A stretch of 64,000 nucleotides of DNA from Euwallacea fornicatus (taxonomy: Eukaryota; Arthropoda; Insecta; Coleoptera; Curculionidae): positions 4,216,001-4,280,000 of the forward strand of contig NC_089544.1 in NCBI RefSeq assembly GCF_040115645.1. The letters are read 5' to 3'. Under the pieces are notes generated by a model that did not search any database, was not told the DNA's origin, and worked only from the letters and a program-made list of their open reading frames with translations. Each line of letters opens with the position of its first letter. The stretch's first letter is position 1. A program made the position numbers and the translations under genes. Below are positions 49,261 through 59,972 of this stretch, piece by piece.

Positions 49261-49429
49261 AATAAGTGCAACAAAAATTGTGGTCCATTTTTGGGATGTT
49301 TGCAAAACCATAAGTTCCGCGCAGCGCACGTGTGCCTTTCTAATTTAAGTTGCACGAGTGTGATGCTGTGAAAAATTATGCATACGTTTCCATTGCAGAA
49401 TTTTGTGAATCACATCCTTGAATAGCACA

Positions 49430-49640
49430 GCCGCAAAAATTTGGAACATTTGAGTGGCTACAAAATTCCTAGTACGACCAGGGAAATTACCCCGATGATT
49501 GCACTACTGCAAATTACCGCGGTAATTATGCTAGTGCAAATTACCACTGTAATTCGCCAGTGAGTGATTCAGCGTAACAATGAGTAAAGGACGATGCATT
49601 GTTAAAATTGAAACTGATTGTCAACTCTCAGACAAATTAT
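49430..49640 (+). repeat. Dispersed repeat R, copy 2
   Basis: Matches 44860-45060 on the same strand. This copy also contains a perfect 16-bp palindrome AATTACCGCGGTAATT at 49512-49527 and an imperfect tandem repeat of it about 35 bases on. Confidence 0.5.
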
Positions 49641-50780
49641 CTCAAACACTTGCTTTGCACAATGATTTGCTAATGTATGGTAGTGTTTAATGCGTTGTGA
49701 AAATCTTTGACTAGTTTTAAAATTATAGTATACTTTTAAAATAGTATAGTTTAAAATGGCGGTATGTGCGGATGAGTTGCGTTTGATTGTGCAACGTCTT
49801 TCAGCTGTAGGGTAAACCGACATTGATCAATTGTAACTTAGCAACGTATGGTGCATCAGTCGTTTGACAATGTATGATCTTCTTACGGATAGTGCAATTG
49901 TATAACTTAATATTGTGCAACGGCAGGATGATTCGATATAAATGCAAAGTTCCGACATAAACTGGTAATCTGGATTTGTTGGCTGATGATAGAGGTTCAT
50001 GTCCCATTAACACATTTTTCATTTGTCTGAACTAATGCACCTCTCATTTCCCGTACTATTTATAAATCACTTCAATCGTTTTTTGCGGTTATTCCCTAGA
50101 AACTCCAATATGAGGAGTATTTATATCACAGGGACGTGACATTACTCGAAAACACCTGACACAAGTTTATTTTTTCTTACTCGACGTGCTTCATTGGTTT
50201 AGATTTTATTCTCAGTTGAGGTTGGTCAATGGTCATAGATGTAATTATAGAGGAATATTTTAATAGCTTATTTTATAGATGAATATTTAAAATTTGGTGC
50301 GATTAGAAATTAGCCGTGTGCGACACTGGAATGTACTTCAGTCTATTTTTAAAGCCGAAGTTTTCGAACTACATTTTAGGTATTTAGCGGTGACTTTAAC
50401 CAGTATGTAATTCCAGCTTAACTCCAATTTTTCAGTGTTTAAAGTCTTCCAATGGATTTAAAATCCAACGTGTAGGCTTATGGAAATGTGTATATTTCTG
50501 ATTTGATAATATGGAAAAACTGTGAGCAAAACTGAGGAAGTACATGCATATACGGATAATATTTATGTGAAATCGCCAGGGATAATTGAAGAATCGTGTT
50601 GGTTAGCACTGTGCTTTTTCTGAGATTTGAAAATAATATATTGGGCTCCTAAAGGGATTTAATTCAAATTGATAATGATCACAAGTTTACACGGTTTAAA
50701 CCTGGACAACCAACAGCTGTGTCTAAAGTAATTTTAGATCGTTAAATCTGAATTTTCAAATTTTTCTTTAAAATTGATTG
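49641..50780. other. No recognisable feature
   Basis: AT-rich spacer with short ORFs and no family signature. Confidence 0.4.
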
Positions 50781-50782
50781 TA

Positions 50783-52068
50783 TTAGGTGTATACCTATGA
50801 CTCCGCGTTTTTTTACGCATTTTCAACTGCTTGAAACTGTATAAATTTATTAACAATGTTTATTAAAAATAATTTCCATCGTTAATGACAACATTTTCCC
50901 AGAGATTAGGCAGTTTATGGATTCCATCGTAAAAAAAATTCGTCGGTTTTGAAGCGATCCATTCGTCAAGCCATTCTTGGACCTCTTGGCGATTCTGGAA
51001 GCGCTGCTCTGCCAAACCGCGAGCCATTGAACGGAAAAGGTGATAATCCGACGGGGCGATATCTGGCGAGTATGGCGGGTGCGGTAAGACTTCCCATTTG
51101 AAATCCTTCAAGGTGTTCTTAACTGGTTGAGCGACATGAGGCCTTGCGTTGTCATGAAGCAGTATGACTTCGTCGTGTCGATCTGCCCATTCTGGCCTCT
51201 TTACTGCGAGTTGATTACGCGACTGCACTAGTTGTTGGACGTAACGATCGGCAGTGACTGTTTCGCCAGGTTGGAGAAGCTCGTAATACAGTATGTTGCG
51301 CTGGTCCCACCAAATGCAGAGCAATACCTTCTTCCCGTGGATATTTGGCTTTGCGGTCGAAGTTGTTGGCTCACCCGGGCTCATCCATGATTTTTTCCTC
51401 TTTGGATTGTCGAAGTAAAGCCATTTTTCATCTTCGGTCACGATACGATGTAGAAAAGACTTTCTTTGAAAACGTTCAAGCAAGATCTCACACGTCGTTT
51501 TTCGTTGCTCCTTGTTCCTTTCCGTCAATTCATAAGGCATCCATTTTCCTTCCTTTTGAATTTTTCCCATAGCGTGAAGACGAACCGAAAGCGTTTTCTG
51601 CGTGACGTTAAGGGAAGATGCGAGCTGTTGTTGCGTTTGCGCGGCGTCTTCGTCCAACAAAGCCTGCAGTTCTTCGTCTTCAAATTTTTTCGATGGCTTA
51701 CCATGCTCCTTGTCGTTGAGGTCGAAATCACCTGATTTGAAGCGCTGAAACCATTGTTGGCAAGTTCTTATAGATGCAGCATCATTGCCATAAGCCTCAA
51801 CGGGCATTTGGTGAGCGGCAGTGGCGTTTTTCTTAAGATGGAAAAGGAAGAGCAAAGCTTCCCGCAAATGATGTTTATTCGGAACAAAATTGGACATTTT
51901 TAAATCTTAATTGAAAAGTTTTTAAAGGTCATATAGCAATTATCATATATAAATAGAAAGCTGGTAATACGGAGCAAAAAATGGAATAAAATTCTTTAAA
52001 TAAAAAAATATTTTTTCAAAGAAAATAGAACTAGAAATAAAAACGCGGAGTCATAGGTATACACCTAA
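50783..52068 (-). mobile_element. Apparently intact mariner transposon (1286 bp)
   Basis: Both ends read TTAGGTGTATACCTATGACT and continue identically for about 30 bp. TA duplications flank them at 50781-50782 and 52069-52070. The single minus-strand ORF is complete and all catalytic residues are present. Size, ends and gene layout are those of a canonical mariner. Perfect identity of the ends and an unbroken gene point to recent insertion. Confidence 0.95.
50863..51897 (-). CDS. mariner transposase, intact, 344 aa
   Basis: A DDE/D transposase that cuts and pastes the surrounding element into TA sites, acting in the nucleus. Start MSNFVPNKHHLREALLFLFH is the usual mariner N-terminus. The N-terminal domain has the AYGNDAASIRTCQQWFQRFK helix-turn-helix region. 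The linker motif WMPYEL (119-124) corresponds to WVPHEL. The catalytic Asp residues are D156 (TEDEKW), D249 (LLHDNARPH) and D284 (APSDYHLF). There are 34 residues between the last two, the DD34D signature. YSPDIAP precedes the third. The C-terminus ends GNYF, as in relatives. Length matches the family. Translation downstream of the right TIR leaves about 170 bp of leader. Subfamily not assigned with confidence. Confidence 0.97.
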   Translation of the reverse strand: MSNFVPNKHHLREALLFLFHLKKNATAAHQMPVEAYGNDAASIRTCQQWFQRFKSGDFDLNDKEHGKPSKKFEDEELQALLDEDAAQTQQQLASSLNVTQKTLSVRLHAMGKIQKEGKWMPYELTERNKEQRKTTCEILLERFQRKSFLHRIVTEDEKWLYFDNPKRKKSWMSPGEPTTSTAKPNIHGKKVLLCIWWDQRNILYYELLQPGETVTADRYVQQLVQSRNQLAVKRPEWADRHDEVILLHDNARPHVAQPVKNTLKDFKWEVLPHPPYSPDIAPSDYHLFRSMARGLAEQRFQNRQEVQEWLDEWIASKPTNFFYDGIHKLPNLWENVVINDGNYF

Positions 52069-52165
52069 TAGTTTTAGAGATTTTTAAGAATTTTTTAAAT
52101 GTATTCGATAGAAAATTGTAAATTAAAAATATGAATCGCGTCGCTTGTACCGTTTCGGATTCGTA

Positions 52166-52690
52166 TTACACGTAAAAGTCCAACAGCAGTCGTTCAGCAT
52201 CCCAAAACTTTTGATATCGCCTTTCGATTTTTGCCACATCTCGACGGAATGACTCTTCTTCTCGCTCGTCGCTTGTGTTACCTAAGTTTTCAGGAAAAAA
52301 TCCAGACGGGAATGCTGAAAATTTATTTTGAGAGACATTGAAACTCTAATTCTGTGGTAATTTCTCAATAAATCTTCGCCTAAGCCGGAGATTTGTTGTT
52401 TCCCAGAAAAATCTTAACAATTCTTTGAAATAATGCTCGTGCTGCCGCTCCATGGGTCGTTTCAAAATTTCGTAAACTCTTTGTCCGCTTTTAATATTCG
52501 AATATCAGGTCCAGCAGACATTCCTGCTTTAATTGTTACGTATGATCATTCAGGAAGCGACTAAATTAAATACTGAAAAGCCGATCCTACACTGTTAAGT
52601 GCTTTGACAAAGCGCTTGATCAGACCAAGTTCGACGAAGCAGATGAGCACATGAAGGTGCTGTTGGCCCTGCGATGTTGCAAACGGCAAC
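52166..52690 (-). pseudogene. Decayed copy of a repeat-associated protein family of unknown function
   Basis: The minus strand, with frameshifts, reads FVELGLIKRFVKALNS, then KAGMSAGPDIRILKADKEF, then FPSGFFPENLGNTSDE, then FRRDVAKIERRYQKFWDAER. I recognise the pattern (VGPDIRxLxxD ... FFPENLGxxSDEHGERFHQDIxxMExRYQGxW) from multi-copy uncharacterised proteins found in many arthropod genomes, often near mobile elements. No biochemical role is known to me. Stops and frameshifts mark it as a pseudogene. It begins about 100 bp beyond the intact mariner. Confidence 0.6.
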
Positions 52691-52699
52691 ATAACTCAC

Positions 52700-54139
52700 G
52701 TATCAAACCAAAAACGAAGAGTTTCGAAGACAACAAATTAACTAATTTGTTAAGTAACTGTAAGTTGGGACAAATCACGATAAACAATTAGCATATTTAG
52801 ATTCGGCACATTAAATAACGCCAAATGTCGTTTTTATCTGCTCGGGCCCAAAAGTTGACCGGAATTGGCAAATTTATGATAATTATTGATTTTTATTGTC
52901 TAAAGATTGGCTAGAAGGTTGTCGCTAATTGAATGAACACACTAGAGCAGTCACTGAAAGGTAGCACAAGTTTAAGGTAAAAAAAGGACCAATCATTATT
53001 TAGGAAAGCATTAAAAATTATTAGGTATCAAGGCGTAATTATAAGGAATTATCAAGCATCATCTCCCAACAATCTACAAGCACCTATACCCGAACTAACT
53101 GATACTCCCATAGCTTAAAAAACTGACCAGTCATGTGCGCCCATGTTCACAAATGGACTCATTTAAAAATTAATTATCAAAATTACCATAACAATACACC
53201 TCCCTCAGTAAAAGAATGCGTTTTAAAGCGAAGAAGCTCGCAGTCTCTATTGCCATGTATATGTGCTTAAAGATGAGAATACAACCGATTACTATCGTTT
53301 CAATTAACACTAAATTAACAACAATTGTTCGGCAAATCACTTAAATCAATGCTACGTCATTCGAACATTCAACTCTTATATCTATGGATGTTGTTTGTGG
53401 TGCATATGGGGCTGGTTAATTACTGACGATGCGTTCATTAATTGTTAAGTTTTTTTTTATTAACGCACTTTAGTAGAAATTGGAATAAAAATTAAAGTAG
53501 TCTGATGTTTCTGTTTTTTTTTCTTTTATTTAAGTTAAATATGAATATTTTAATGCGGGTTTGACATTCATTCGAAAATTGGAAAAATTCCGAATCTTCC
53601 GGATATATTCGAAAAAAAAATGATTTTATTCAATGCGATTAAAAAGACCTTTTTCAAACGGCATATTTGTGGGAAAACTTATGGCGTTTTCGGCCATCCA
53701 AACAGTGCGCACTAAGGCTCTGTCTATGGATGACGGTTTGCGCCAAAAATTTTTAGGTAGAGGTATCCAAATCACATATAATATGGAAAATTTTCAGTCG
53801 CAACACTAAGTAGTTTTTCACAACATCATCTAATTATTTGGATTTGCCAATTCGTAAATTGGCGAATGTTTCGTCGTTGGTAAACAATCACAATTTTGGT
53901 ATTCAATTAACTTGGTACCTTAAGATAGCTTTTGACATTGTTCTTTACTTTTTTCCTTACAACCAAATTCAATGAGTTGGATAATGAGTAATGTGAAAAC
54001 ATACATGTGAATTACACTGTTGCCACTGATTTAATATACAATTGGCAACACTGAGCTAGTGAAACTAGATCTAGAAGGTGATCTATATTGCACATAAATG
54101 CACTAGATTTGAGGAAATTGTGTTAATTTTTTTAAGAAA
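52700..54139. other. No recognisable feature
   Basis: AT-rich spacer. Nothing was recognised in any frame. Confidence 0.4.
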
Positions 54140-54784
54140 CACTATCGTTCAAAAGTATTTGGGCATCCTTATTTTGTTATATTGTTTGTATAACAAGATA
54201 GTGCAAATATCCCCTTTGAATACATTTAATTACTTCTCTTTAGCACAGTAGTTTTGCACAAAAATATAACAATTAATATTAGCCTGAGGAGGTTATTTTC
54301 GACGAAATCGTAAATTTGAATAAATTCTTTATGGGACAAGCAGGTGTAACAACAATTTAAAATGATTCGGAGGGAAAATATGGATTTGTTTTTGTTATTG
54401 TTATGCCAGGTAGTAATAATAACGTTGCGCTGTTGGCGATCTAGCATAATACATCGAAATTAACGTTTCGTAGTGATGAGGTCGTGCGTAAAGTAAAGCA
54501 CTAAAAAATTTAAAAGAAATGTCTAAAGGAAGAGAACAGACATCAAAACACGTGCGCTTATAATGTCTTACCACAAGAGTGGCAAAAGCAGCCGATAAGT
54601 TGCGAGAGAATTGAATTTAGTTCATTCCATCGTCGACCACATTGTAAAAAAATACTAAAAAACTAGTGGTTTTTCTAACCAAGGGACGGAGAGAGCAACA
54701 ACATCTGCAGATAATCGTAGAATGGCACTGATTAGTAAGAGATACAGATGTAAACCTGTTCCAGAAATTACTGCAGAAATAAAT
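54140..54784 (+). mobile_element. 5' part of a third Tc1-like element, truncated
   Basis: It begins with CACTATCGTTCAAAAGTATT, resembling Tc1-type ends (CAC..CAAAAGTATTTG). From about 54519 it encodes a decayed N-terminal transposase domain: MSKGREQTSKHVRL, then ELNLVHSIVDHIVKKY, then SADNRRMALISKRYRCKP, then VPEITAEI. This is the two helix-turn-helix layout of Tc1. It stops abruptly next to the family B fragment at 54797, so the catalytic part is missing. Confidence 0.55.
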
Positions 54785-54796
54785 ATACTCCTTGAT

Positions 54797-55490
54797 ATAG
54801 TAAAGAAAACACCTTGTAAAAATGATTTTATTTAAATAATTTTTGGTATGTTTTTGACGCAAAAATAAATATTTCATTAAAAAAAATTACAAATTTAATT
54901 GTTAAAAACCAATAAAAAATAATAATTTGTCGGTTCTCAGCCGTGTCTTATACATTTATGTACACGTCTAGGTATGGATCTAATGAGGTGATTGATGTCC
55001 TCTTGGGGGACCTCATTCCAAGCTAACTGAACAGCATGACATAGTGGAGCTAAGGTTTATGGGGGATGGGGTAAATTATGAAACCTTCTATCTACAATAT
55101 CCCATACATGTTCGATCGGTGACAGGTCTAGAGGTCGAGGTGACCAAGGTGGCAAATTGAGTGCATTTTTTTTTAATCATGTCCATAGTCACTGTATTCA
55201 AATGTGGCTGTGCAACAAGAGTTTACAGATAACGCACGAGATGAGGTTTCAGAACTTCTTGGATGTATCGATGGGCACTCACACTGCCTCTTAATGAAAA
55301 GTAAAGGTGACCTGCTACCATATGCGATAGCACCCTAAACCATTGCCGAAACAGTCTGATGGACATGTCTCTGTATTGTAAACTGAGGATCCCATCATTC
55401 GCCTCGTTTTCTTCTTATTCTCGCCCGACCATCGTGCATGCCCAAACAGAATTTGGATCCGTCACTAAACATGATATTATACCATTCCAG
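54797..55490 (-). mobile_element. Tc1-like family B, 5'-truncated copy
   Basis: The left terminus (GAAAACACCTTGTAAAAATG) matches the end of the element at 27204-28608. The minus strand carries the C-terminal transposase half, including GMHDGRARIRRKRGE, then PPDLSPIEHVWDIVDRRFHN. The segment with the second catalytic Asp is missing, exactly as in the other copy, and FSDES is altered to FSDGS. Similarity stops near 55490, so the 5' half is absent. Confidence 0.8.
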
Positions 55491-57830
55491 ATTTCAATGT
55501 ATCCGTTTTGAGTTAATTAAAATTTGTACAAGCTCAACAAATAAAAGACATTGTCTTTTCCATGAAATTTGGTGTCGATTTTGATGAAACAATAGGGACT
55601 GAAACACTTTTGAGCGATACTGTACATCAAATTGACCATTGCCGCCAATCAGTACATGCCGGGTTTCCTCTTTAGGCAGGTCATTTAATGAGTAATTAAA
55701 CAGCTACAATTAATTAATTAAGAAAATTACATAGCACGCGTAATTCTTTTGTATAGCGCTAAATCCAGCAGTGTCTTGGGTCTAGGTAAATTACCTGTTC
55801 GGCTAATGTAAAGGTCTGTATAGCTGAGGAATACGAATAGCTGAGATACCAAAAAGTATGGGAAACGTTTATGACACGTAGAAAAAGAGCAAAGAAAAAG
55901 TTCTTTTCGATTTAACACAAGATATGCACGAGATTTCCAACTCTTGGAAGGCTAGAGATTACTGGGATCTGAGGTAGGCATGATTTCAAAGGATAATTTA
56001 GAGACAGAAGGTCGAGATTAAACGAACACCACAATTTCACGTTTTAGAGGGTTTGCGGCCCTCAAATACTTAAACTAAGTGACTAATTAAATTTAATTCT
56101 AGTCTTTCCAAAGCCAATCGGGCGCTTGAAGTATATTTAAGCTTTGAACTCTACATAGTACAGTTCAACTCCCTTCATAGGTAAGTGTTAACAAAAGACA
56201 CAGTAAATTCTAGAATTCCACGATAAAAGATTGAAAAATGAATGAAAAGGAAATTTTGAATTAATTAAAAACGAAAGATTGAAAATAAAAATTAGATCTA
56301 CTAGAATTGCAGCTCTTGTCTGGCTCTTCAGGTGTGTCAACACTTTTAGCTAGTTAAATAAATAAATCATTGTCGAGAATTTTTTGAATACTCTTTAGAG
56401 GTTTCTTATTAAGCCATTTAAATTATGGTGAATCAGGGAAGAACTGCAAGATTGGGCAATTAGCACCATTGATGCCATGATATGACGAAGTCCTACTGTG
56501 AAAACTGACGAATACAACTAGATTTTAGGTTGTATTTAAATTCTCTAATATGAACTTAGGTAAATGATAATCCGTAGGAGTTTTGCACCCCCCTAAAGAA
56601 ATCGATTCAAATGCCATGGAAAATATCAACGATAACCAATTAGGATGGTTGGTGCTGTGCTATTTCCAGGGGTATAGACGACACTATTTGTGTGCACCAA
56701 AATAAAATCCAAATTGAAAATTATTGAACTTCTATTGACCAATGTTTTGCTTGAATAGCGTCTCTAATTAGACGAACATACAAAAGGAGTCACTGGGAGA
56801 TTAACAATTTTTTTTTAATATTATCACTATCATTGTCACGACACTGACACACAGGAGGAGCATGTTAAGTACATGCACCTGATCTACAAGGCAATCTGAT
56901 AAAAAAAAATAATAATAATTGAAGGGACCACTATACGGTATACATATACCGTGCGAGATGTTGGTGAGAGCCGATATTTAAAACAAAAGACCGAGTTAGT
57001 TACCTGATATACTTTCTTCATTTCCACTTTATTCGTGTTTGCTTCTCATCAAAAACCTGCATAATAGTTCATTTTAATTACAATACATCTATTGCATGCT
57101 TTAGATTTATCCTCGATTTTCCCATCCTGATATTTATATGGAAGAGAATTGAAACTCGTTACATTTACAAAACTAAATAATAAATAAAAACTCAAAGGCC
57201 ATCTACCTTGATTACATGATTATTATACATGCTAATTTTTAAATTAGCATAAGACGTACCATATCTGTATGTGATCATCATTGCCCAAGAAAACCTTCGT
57301 TAAGCAGCCAGCAATTTTAGGAAATCTTGTCACGATTTTGCTAAATTTGATTTTACTTGGAGGCAACATAATATTACCGGTTATGCCTTAAGGCTATCTT
57401 GTTGAAATCGCAGATTTGACAAGAAAAACAACGTCGGCGTATATGGTTAACGAGACGTGTGAAAAGTAACAAATTATCGAAATGACAAAAGGAATTGAAT
57501 GAAAAGAGTGAAAAAAATGCATCAGAAAGAGAATTGCAAGCAGAATCTACCGATTTTAATTTTAACTTTCAAGGTTAATTTTCCGAGTTTAATTATAAGT
57601 TTCCATTTCCCGGTTGGTGATGTTCTCATCGATGTTAGTACGAGAACATCCCGGAAATTCATACTTTGTCAGACAACATTACAGGTGTTAATAGCCACTA
57701 ATAGACAATAACCAATTGTTTTTTTCTTTTATATTGTTTGAGAATAATGCTTCACACACAATGATGGTTGGACAACATTTGGAGGTCTTGTCTATTTTAG
57801 AGATTCCCATATTCGCGAGGCATTTTATAC
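55491..57830. other. No recognisable gene
   Basis: AT-rich DNA with short ORFs and no family signature. Confidence 0.4.
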
Positions 57831-58830
57831 AGGGTGTCTCCGAACTACCACCTACACAAACTTCAGGAGGTGGTTTTACATGTTAAATACTACTGAAAAT
57901 TTTAGGTAGGAAATTTTGGAAAACACTGCCCACTTTGAAGAAATTTTTTTTCTCGTACTTTGTAATCTAAATGCTCTCGTATCATCCTTTGCATTGCCTC
58001 TGCAAAAATTCCAATTGTATCGTTAGAAAGCCACTTAAATTTACTACTTTGAACAACCATTGTGAGTTCATATTATTTCCATTTTGTTGAGTTTTGAAAG
58101 GACTGAATGTAAAACTTATTTATTTTTTCTTTTTGTTACATTTTTAATTGTTCATTGCTCTAAAAGATGTCTTATCTTCTATCATTTCACACATCATGGA
58201 AAACATCTGCAACCGGGCACCTTTCTGCCGTGGTACCGTTCCTCGAGTTTACCTCATTTTTAAAAGAGTAAACGGAAGGTGTTAGTTATTAAAAACCACA
58301 TGCACAGAAAAAAACTGTGTTTGAAAAAATTTGAGGTACGCTAAAAACATTTGTGTGTAAAAATAGTGTGGACACAGATGAAGAATTTGAATAAACAATA
58401 CATGCAGGTTGTGTTCAAATAGGTGAGACGAGAGGAGAGATCGGTCGCGCCATCCGGACCATTCTTCGCAGGTATATGTAGTGTTTATGCCAACAACGAG
58501 GGCATTTTCAACAATATTTATAACTTATAGTGTGTTTTTTTTAAATATTTCTCAATTTTTGCAAATGCCGTTTTTCTCTGTACAAGTGCGCTTCAATAAC
58601 TGACACCATCCTCACTCTTTTAAAAGTAATATAAACTGAAAAAACTATACCACGGTAAAAAAGAACTGTAGATGTTTTTCAAGTGTGAAATGATATAAGA
58701 AGTCCTCAAAACTCAAAAAATTAGATTTCGTCGAAGCGAACAGTTTGGTACCTTACATTTTTGGTGTTATTTAACGTGTAGATCCACCTCCTAAAGTTTG
58801 GTTGATTAGTTCAGCGATACGCTGTATATG
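57831..58830. mobile_element. Fold-back element with long, interrupted inverted repeats
   Basis: Left end TACAGGGTGTCTCCGAACTA pairs with the right end read inward, TACAGCGTATCGCTGAACTA. Both then share AAACTT(C/T)AGGAGGTGG and a TTACATGTTAAATAC-like block. Further in, TCATTTCACAC, then AAAACATCT, CCGTGGTA and TTTTAAAAGAGT also recur in inverted order. Nearly the whole element is therefore an imperfect palindrome of about 350-500 bp per arm, with one extra block in the left arm. No transposase is encoded. Confidence 0.65.
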
Positions 58831-58879
58831 ATATTGTTTCATTGCCATTGTCTTGGGCAATGGTAATCAAAAAGGGGGG

Positions 58880-59935
58880 TTAGAATCCAAAACAAATAAA
58901 AATTTCTGAAAGAACTGCACTACTTCTAGCTTCACGGAATTTCTGAAACTTATTTTCTACATTTCTCAAGGAAATTTTCAGTTTTTCATCCAGTTCGACT
59001 CTCCCGTTTCAGATTTTTAGCAGGTTTCGAACGGTTGTTCAAACTTCTTCGACGATTTTCTCTCGATTTTAAATAGATTTCTGCCTATTATTTCCTATAA
59101 GTACAGTCACTCAAAAAAGTATTCGTACAGTCGAAAAAAAATTCTGTGAACGGTAATTTTTGACTCATTTCGTTCAAATTTTGTATATTCGAAATTCAAA
59201 TCTAAATTCAGTTCACGTGTTAGAATAAAAGTTAATTTCTAGAATGCTTTTCAAGGTATTAAAAAAATTTTCTTTCTGAAAACTTTTTCTGCAGTAGAAA
59301 TTTTTCAATGTGATTTTAATAATTCTGTAGAAGGATTTTTCTACATATATCCTGAAGATTTGAACAAAGTCGAATCACAAATAAGGGAATTTTAGTGTTT
59401 TAAAATCGTCAAAAATGTCTAAATTTCACCATTTTGTGTGAAAACTGTCACTTCTGGTGATTTTAAAAGGCTGCAACTCCCGTATTTGTAGTTCGACTTT
59501 GGTCAAATTTTCGGGATACATGTAGAAATGTCGCCTCTACGAGATTATTAAAATCACATTGAAAAATTTCCACCGCAGAAGGACCTCCGAAACGGAATTT
59601 TTTAAGACCCTGAAAAGCATTGTAAAAATTTAATTTTAAAAAGTTGCTCGGACACATAAACTGAGTTTAGGTTTCAATTTTCACTATAAAAAATTTGAAC
59701 AAAATCAGTCGAAAATTACGGTTTACAGAATCGTTTTTCTACTGTACCAACACTTTTCTGAGCGACTGTATGTTAGTTTCAAAAGAATTTTTAAACTTTA
59801 AAAATGTTTTCGTAAGTTTTCCAACGATTTCTTTCACTTCATGGATGATCGGATTCACGCGCAGACTACGCTCAAAACGGCCGAACCAATTACTTGCTTC
59901 CGAGAGCTCCTCGAAATAGAGCTGTTCATTAAATC
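58880..59935 (-). pseudogene. Decayed coding region split by a hairpin MITE
   Basis: On the minus strand 59935-59771 is open and reads FEELSEASNWFGRFERSL, then VNPIIHEVKEIVGKLTKTFL. Beyond the MITE (59104-59768), in the same frame once one TA is removed, it continues NREKIVEEV-stop-TTVRNLLKI-stop-NGRVELDEKLKISLRNVENK. Three stops occur in about 130 codons, fewer than expected by chance at this composition. The residues suggest amphipathic helices or coiled coil. No family is recognised. It could be a pseudogene, or exons of a host gene with sequence errors. Confidence 0.35.
59104..59768. mobile_element. Hairpin (snap-back) MITE with Tc1-type ends, 665 bp
   Basis: The ends read CAGTCACTCAAAAAAGTATT and, inward from the right, CAGTCGCTCAGAAAAGTGTT. 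They are flanked by TA at 59102-59103 and 59769-59770. The two arms match along almost their whole length of about 320 bp each, for example GAAATTTTTCAATGTGATTT in both, leaving only a short spacer near 59440. It has no coding capacity. The ends resemble Tc1-like termini, so it is probably mobilised in trans. Confidence 0.85.
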
Positions 59936-59953
59936 AGCAAAACAGTTCACACA

Positions 59954-59972
59954 AAAAAAAAAAAAAAAAACG
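59954..59972. repeat. Poly-A tract
   Basis: An uninterrupted run of about 18 A residues, probably simple sequence. Confidence 0.8.
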
